From Nitrospira sp. (lineage in GTDB: Bacteria > Nitrospirota > Nitrospiria > Nitrospirales > Nitrospiraceae), in the NCBI GenBank assembly GCA_024760525.1, contig CP060499.1:3989501-4053500 (forward strand): DNA of 64,000 bases, given 5' to 3'. Each line of letters begins with the position of its first letter. Within the stretch, counting starts at the first letter, position 1. Shown here piece by piece: positions 60,924 through 64,000 of the stretch. Under the pieces are notes generated by a model that was not told the DNA's origin, did not search any database, and saw only the letters and a program-made list of their open reading frames with translations. The translations under genes were made by a program, and so were the position numbers.

Positions 60924-61583
60924 TTGTTCCACGTGGAACAAGAGAGCTCACTTTCCTCACTGCTTCATGAAAGTTCAGCGGAAATTGGATTTCCTCTCAA
61001 AAGCGAACAGGTTCAACTGTTCATGGCGTACCTCAAACAGCTCCAAACTTGGAATCAATCCTTCAATCTCACGAGAATTCTCGTCAACGAGGAGATCGTC
61101 ATCAAACATTTTGTGGATTCTCTTGCCGCCTTAACGGCGACGGATATTGAGGTTGGATCACGGCTTCTTGACGTTGGGACAGGGGCAGGCTTTCCAGGAA
61201 TTCCGCTAAAGATTGTGCGACCTGATCTTCGTGTCACCCTCCTGGAACCAGCCAAAAAGAAATCCTCGTTCCTTCATTTTATCGTTGGGCTTCTCCGGCT
61301 TGAAACAGTGGACATATACAACATCACTCTGGACCGTTTTATAGGCATGCAGCAAGTCAAAAAATCATTTGACTACATTACCACTCGAGCATTGAATCCC
61401 GCCTTGGTTCTGCGGGCAGGTACAAAGGTCGTTCGTCAAGGAGGAGGAGCAATCCTATATTCTTCGCAATCAATTGAAAAGTCATATGATTTCACTGAAT
61501 GGCAGTTGATAAATGAACATACATTTGACCTTCCTGGAGATTATGGGCATCGAACGATATCCATCTTTTCTCTAGCGTCCTAG
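60924..61583 (+). CDS. rsmG: 16S rRNA (guanine-N7) methyltransferase RsmG
   Basis: The 219-residue methyltransferase has LTRILVNEEIVIKHFVDSL and LLDVGTGAGFPGIPLKI (SAM motif I), then LLEPAKKKSSFL and ITTRAL. It modifies G527 of 16S rRNA. The TTG start at 60924 lies on the edge of a parS site, so the first residues FHVEQ are encoded by parS itself. It lies between mnmG and parA, the usual origin-type order. Confidence 0.93.
   Translation: MFHVEQESSLSSLLHESSAEIGFPLKSEQVQLFMAYLKQLQTWNQSFNLTRILVNEEIVIKHFVDSLAALTATDIEVGSRLLDVGTGAGFPGIPLKIVRPDLRVTLLEPAKKKSSFLHFIVGLLRLETVDIYNITLDRFIGMQQVKKSFDYITTRALNPALVLRAGTKVVRQGGGAILYSSQSIEKSYDFTEWQLINEHTFDLPGDYGHRTISIFSLAS
60925..60940 (+). promoter_or_regulatory. 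parS site (centromere), copy 1
   Basis: TGTTCCACGTGGAACA is a perfect 16-base palindrome that closely matches the bacterial parS consensus. It overlaps the start of rsmG. ParB should bind here and spread. Confidence 0.92.
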
Positions 61584-61597
61584 TCAAATTGTTTTCA

Positions 61598-61613
61598 TGT
61601 TCCACGTGGAACA
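61598..61613 (+). promoter_or_regulatory. parS site (centromere), copy 2
   Basis: The same 16-base palindrome as copy 1 lies between rsmG and parA and is extended to 20 bases (CATG...CATG, 61596-61615). It lies about 25 bases before parA and may also let ParB regulate parAB. Confidence 0.92.
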
Positions 61614-61637
61614 TGAATTGAGTGTAGGAGCATCTGA

Positions 61638-62414
61638 ATGGGGAAGGTTATCGCGTTTGCAAATCAAAAAGGTGGCGTCGGGAAAACTACTACAGCCATA
61701 AATCTTTCGTCAGCAATTGCCCTGGAGGGAAGGTCCGTGCTGTTGGTTGACATGGATCCTCAAGGAAATGCGACCAGCGGCCTTGGTATCGACCAAAGAT
61801 CGCTGAAAGGGAGCACCTACACCTGTCTCGTTAGAAGCAGTACGATCCAAGAGTCTGTAACGGAAACACCCGTTCCAGGACTCTCACTCTTACCGGCCAA
61901 CGCAGATCTTGCTGGAGCGGAAGTCGAGCTCGCGAATGTTGAAGGCCGCGAGAGTCATCTGAGGTCTATGATTAGTGACGTCAGAGATAAATACGATTTC
62001 ATTTTTCTCGACTGCCCCCCGGCTCTTGGAATTCTCACCATCAATGCGCTTACCGCTGCCAGCTCAGTCCTGATACCCGTCCAATGTGAATACTATGCCA
62101 TGGAAGGCCTGACGCGGCTCATCGGCAGTATCGATCTCGTCCATCAATCGTTTAATTCAGACCTAGACGTCGAGGGCATAGTCCTGACGATGTTTGATTC
62201 CCGTAACACCTTGTCACGGCAGGTTGCCGAACAAATTCGGTCTCACTTCCAAGACAAGGTTTACCAAACCGTTATTCCACGAAATGTCGCCCTCGCTGAG
62301 GCGCCGAGTTATGGCCGTCCCGGGATCTTGTACAACGTTGCCTCGGCGGGCTCGCAAGCTTACGTAACTCTAGCTAAGGAGTTTATAGCACATGGAGAAA
62401 AAAGCGCTCGGTAA
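61638..62414 (+). CDS. parA: Chromosome-partitioning ATPase ParA (Soj)
   Basis: The 258-residue protein has the deviant Walker A FANQKGGVGKTTTAINLSSA, the A' region LLVDMDPQGNATSGLG, and Walker B DFIFLDCPPALG. It binds DNA non-specifically and moves ParB-parS complexes. It overlaps parB by 23 bases. Confidence 0.96.
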   Translation: MGKVIAFANQKGGVGKTTTAINLSSAIALEGRSVLLVDMDPQGNATSGLGIDQRSLKGSTYTCLVRSSTIQESVTETPVPGLSLLPANADLAGAEVELANVEGRESHLRSMISDVRDKYDFIFLDCPPALGILTINALTAASSVLIPVQCEYYAMEGLTRLIGSIDLVHQSFNSDLDVEGIVLTMFDSRNTLSRQVAEQIRSHFQDKVYQTVIPRNVALAEAPSYGRPGILYNVASAGSQAYVTLAKEFIAHGEKSAR

Positions 62415-63240
62415 AGGACTCGACGCCCTCTTACCTTCCTCCAAGGTGGCCAAGCCGGCTGAGACGGCCGACGTTCAGCGGATCCGCATAGAGGATATTG
62501 TGCCGAATCGCTATCAGCCACGGCAGACCTTTGCCTCTGAAGAACTCGCCGATCTCACCGCGTCCATTAAGGAGAGTGGGGTCCTTCAGCCGATTATCGT
62601 CCGTCGGAAGGGCGACGGGATCTACGAACTCATCGCCGGAGAGCGACGATGGAGGGCCTGCAAAGAAGCCGGTTTGGCTGTTATTCCGGCCGTTATTAAG
62701 AATTGCGGCGATCAGGAATCACTGTTGCTGGCCTTGGTTGAGAATCTCCAACGTGAAGACTTGAACCCCATGGAAACGGCGCGCGCCTATTCGCGCATGA
62801 TGAACGAATTCGGCCTCACCCAGGACGCCGTGGCCGTGAAAGTCGGCCGTGATCGTTCCTCAGTCGCGAATTTCGTTCGACTCACCCATCTTCATCCCGA
62901 GCTCCAGGAACTTGTCGAAGTGGGCACCCTTTCAGCCGGGCATGCGAAAGCGCTTTTAGGACTACAGTCCCCTGAAGACCAGTTGAAAGTCGGTAAACTC
63001 GTCGCAGCCGGCGCCCTTTCTGTGAGAGACACAGAAAAACTCGTCGACCTCTCCCTCGTGGGGAAGAAGCGGCAGCCAAAGGCCGCCCGCAGTACACAAT
63101 GGGCCGACCTGGAAGCCCGATTACAGAAGCGTCTCGGCACTAAAGTGACCGTTCATCCCCAGAAGCAAGGAGGTAAGCTCGTCATTCACTATTTTTCTTC
63201 AGACGAACTCGATGGCGTCCTTGAGACGCTGCTCGGGTAA
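62392..63240 (+). CDS. parB: Chromosome-partitioning protein ParB (Spo0J)
   Basis: The 282-residue protein has the N-terminal KALGKGLDALLP motif (stimulates ParA), the CTPase region with IVPNRYQPRQTF and LIAGERRWRACKEAG, the HTH (LTQDAVAVKVGRDRSSVANFVR), and a dimerising C-terminus. It binds the two parS sites next door. Confidence 0.96.
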   Translation: MEKKALGKGLDALLPSSKVAKPAETADVQRIRIEDIVPNRYQPRQTFASEELADLTASIKESGVLQPIIVRRKGDGIYELIAGERRWRACKEAGLAVIPAVIKNCGDQESLLLALVENLQREDLNPMETARAYSRMMNEFGLTQDAVAVKVGRDRSSVANFVRLTHLHPELQELVEVGTLSAGHAKALLGLQSPEDQLKVGKLVAAGALSVRDTEKLVDLSLVGKKRQPKAARSTQWADLEARLQKRLGTKVTVHPQKQGGKLVIHYFSSDELDGVLETLLG

Positions 63241-63415
63241 TCCTTCATTTGGGGGCGACCGGTCTTAACAAACCCTCAAAAAAGGTGCACCTTATTGCAT
63301 TTTGACGCCTATGAACGCTAAATATCCTGTCGGGACCAACCGATACGACATCTAACGGCAACGAACAGGATTGACTTAGGCACCCCTATCCCACCCTGTG
63401 AGAGGAGGCGAGCGT

Positions 63416-63919
63416 ATGTGGAAGGACAAACAGGACGGCAGACGCCCTGATGAAGTGGACCTTGAGGGCAGCGGAACGAGCTTTGATTCGACAAGGCCCG
63501 ACGCTCTACAAGATGTCAGCGCCTTTGTGGGAAAGGGTGTGGTCTTCAAGGGCACGATTACCTATAACGGGACTGTGCGTATCGATGGAACCCTAGAGGG
63601 AGAAATCCACACCGACGGCATCTTATTGGTCGGTGAGGATGCCGTTCTCACAGCCAAGGTCACCGCCGGCACCATTGTGTGCAAAGGCAAGATCACAGGA
63701 GAAATTCACGCGCGAGAAAAGATGAAACTCCGTGCTCCCGCCGTAATCAGCGGGGGAGTCGTCACTCCGATGCTTTCCATCGAAGAAGGAGTCCTGTTTA
63801 ATGGCACCCTGGAGATGGAACAGGCCGTGCGCCCTGTACAGAGAGAAGTTCCTCGAGACACGTCCCTTCATCCTGTCGCACCTCCTACCGATAGCGGAGT
63901 GAGGAGGGTCAACGTCTAG
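63416..63919 (+). CDS. Bactofilin
   Basis: A protein of about 167 residues. The central beta-helix repeats (VFKGTITYNGTVRIDGTLEG, EIHTDGILLVGEDAVLTAKV, TAGTIVCKGKITGEIHAREK) are the bactofilin/DUF583 core, flanked by short polar tails. It polymerises into non-nucleotide filaments. The ATG at 63416 follows GAGAGGAGGCGAGCGT. It lies just after parAB; in some bacteria bactofilins scaffold ParABS segregation, so a link is plausible. Confidence 0.92.
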   Translation: MWKDKQDGRRPDEVDLEGSGTSFDSTRPDALQDVSAFVGKGVVFKGTITYNGTVRIDGTLEGEIHTDGILLVGEDAVLTAKVTAGTIVCKGKITGEIHAREKMKLRAPAVISGGVVTPMLSIEEGVLFNGTLEMEQAVRPVQREVPRDTSLHPVAPPTDSGVRRVNV

Positions 63920-64000
63920 CCATATGCTATTCTAGACATAGGCGGACACAGCAGCTCTTCGTTCGACGCTATTTAGCATAGTGCCTCGTCGATTTCTGTC

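Noticed and set aside
63282..63293. Palindrome AAGGTGCACCTT between parB and bactofilin
   Set aside because: Twelve-base palindromes arise by chance at this scale, and no second copy or link to a regulator was seen.
1..64000. CRISPR arrays, rRNA genes, insertion sequences and prophage genes
   Set aside because: I looked for regularly spaced repeats, rRNA landmarks, transposases, integrases and phage structural genes and saw none.

Overview
The window looks like a chromosomal segment of a nitrite-oxidising Nitrospira (phylum Nitrospirota). The main evidence is an nxrA-nxrB operon at 23040-27842. NxrA is about 1145 residues, has a Tat signal and belongs to the type II DMSO reductase family; NxrB is 429 residues and carries four Fe-S clusters. 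This combination is typical of the periplasm-facing nitrite oxidoreductase of Nitrospira. The rest of the gene content fits a diderm chemolithoautotroph: lipoproteins, BamE-like proteins, bactofilin, ParABS and many sigma-54 regulators. No species is claimed.

Layout. 0.1-5.7 kb: a DUF4118 membrane protein, then a two-component module with one histidine kinase between two NtrC-type regulators; the first-transcribed regulator is degenerate. 5.7-15.3 kb: SulP transporter, ArfB, TPR protein, FabI, a lysine-rich repeat protein behind a consensus sigma-54 promoter, NUDIX hydrolase, GcvT, FKBP and FIST protein. 15.4-20.3 kb: a tightly overlapping minus-strand operon (GNAT, two BamE-like lipoproteins, LOG, beta-CASP nuclease, P1 peptidase). 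20.3-22.7 kb: small or conserved hypothetical genes. 23.0-27.8 kb: nxrAB with its terminator. 28.2-28.6 kb: tRNA-Gly and a repeat region built from copies of the tRNA 3' end. 28.7-34.4 kb: MoxR / DUF58 / transglutaminase cluster plus an orphan protein. 34.5-44.2 kb: ChaN lipoprotein, SWIM protein, small membrane protein, arylesterase divergent from an FtsX-type ABC transporter, MBL hydrolase, PilZ protein, and a methyltransferase that looks cyanobacterial. 44.3-51.3 kb: a sugar-phosphate operon (pgi, pgl, glk, rpiA) followed by an M1 aminopeptidase. 51.4-54.6 kb: an envelope operon (coiled-coil lipoprotein and three L,D-transpeptidase-type proteins) behind a second consensus sigma-54 promoter. 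54.8-63.9 kb: the conserved origin-type cluster rpmH-rnpA-yidD-yidC-mnmE-mnmG-rsmG-parA-parB and a bactofilin, with a consensus sigma-70 promoter and two perfect parS palindromes.

How the parts may fit together (inference). Two near-perfect -24/-12 promoters precede genes for secreted or lipid-anchored proteins, and two sigma-54 activator-type proteins are encoded nearby. This suggests a sigma-54-controlled envelope response. Other unusual items are: an in-frame palindromic insertion inside mnmE; a regulator that has lost its DNA-binding domain and several sigma-54 activation residues; a GC-mosaic nxrA; tRNA-derived inverted and direct repeats; and a plastoquinone/tocopherol-type methyltransferase. 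All coordinates and motifs were read by eye. No homology search was run.
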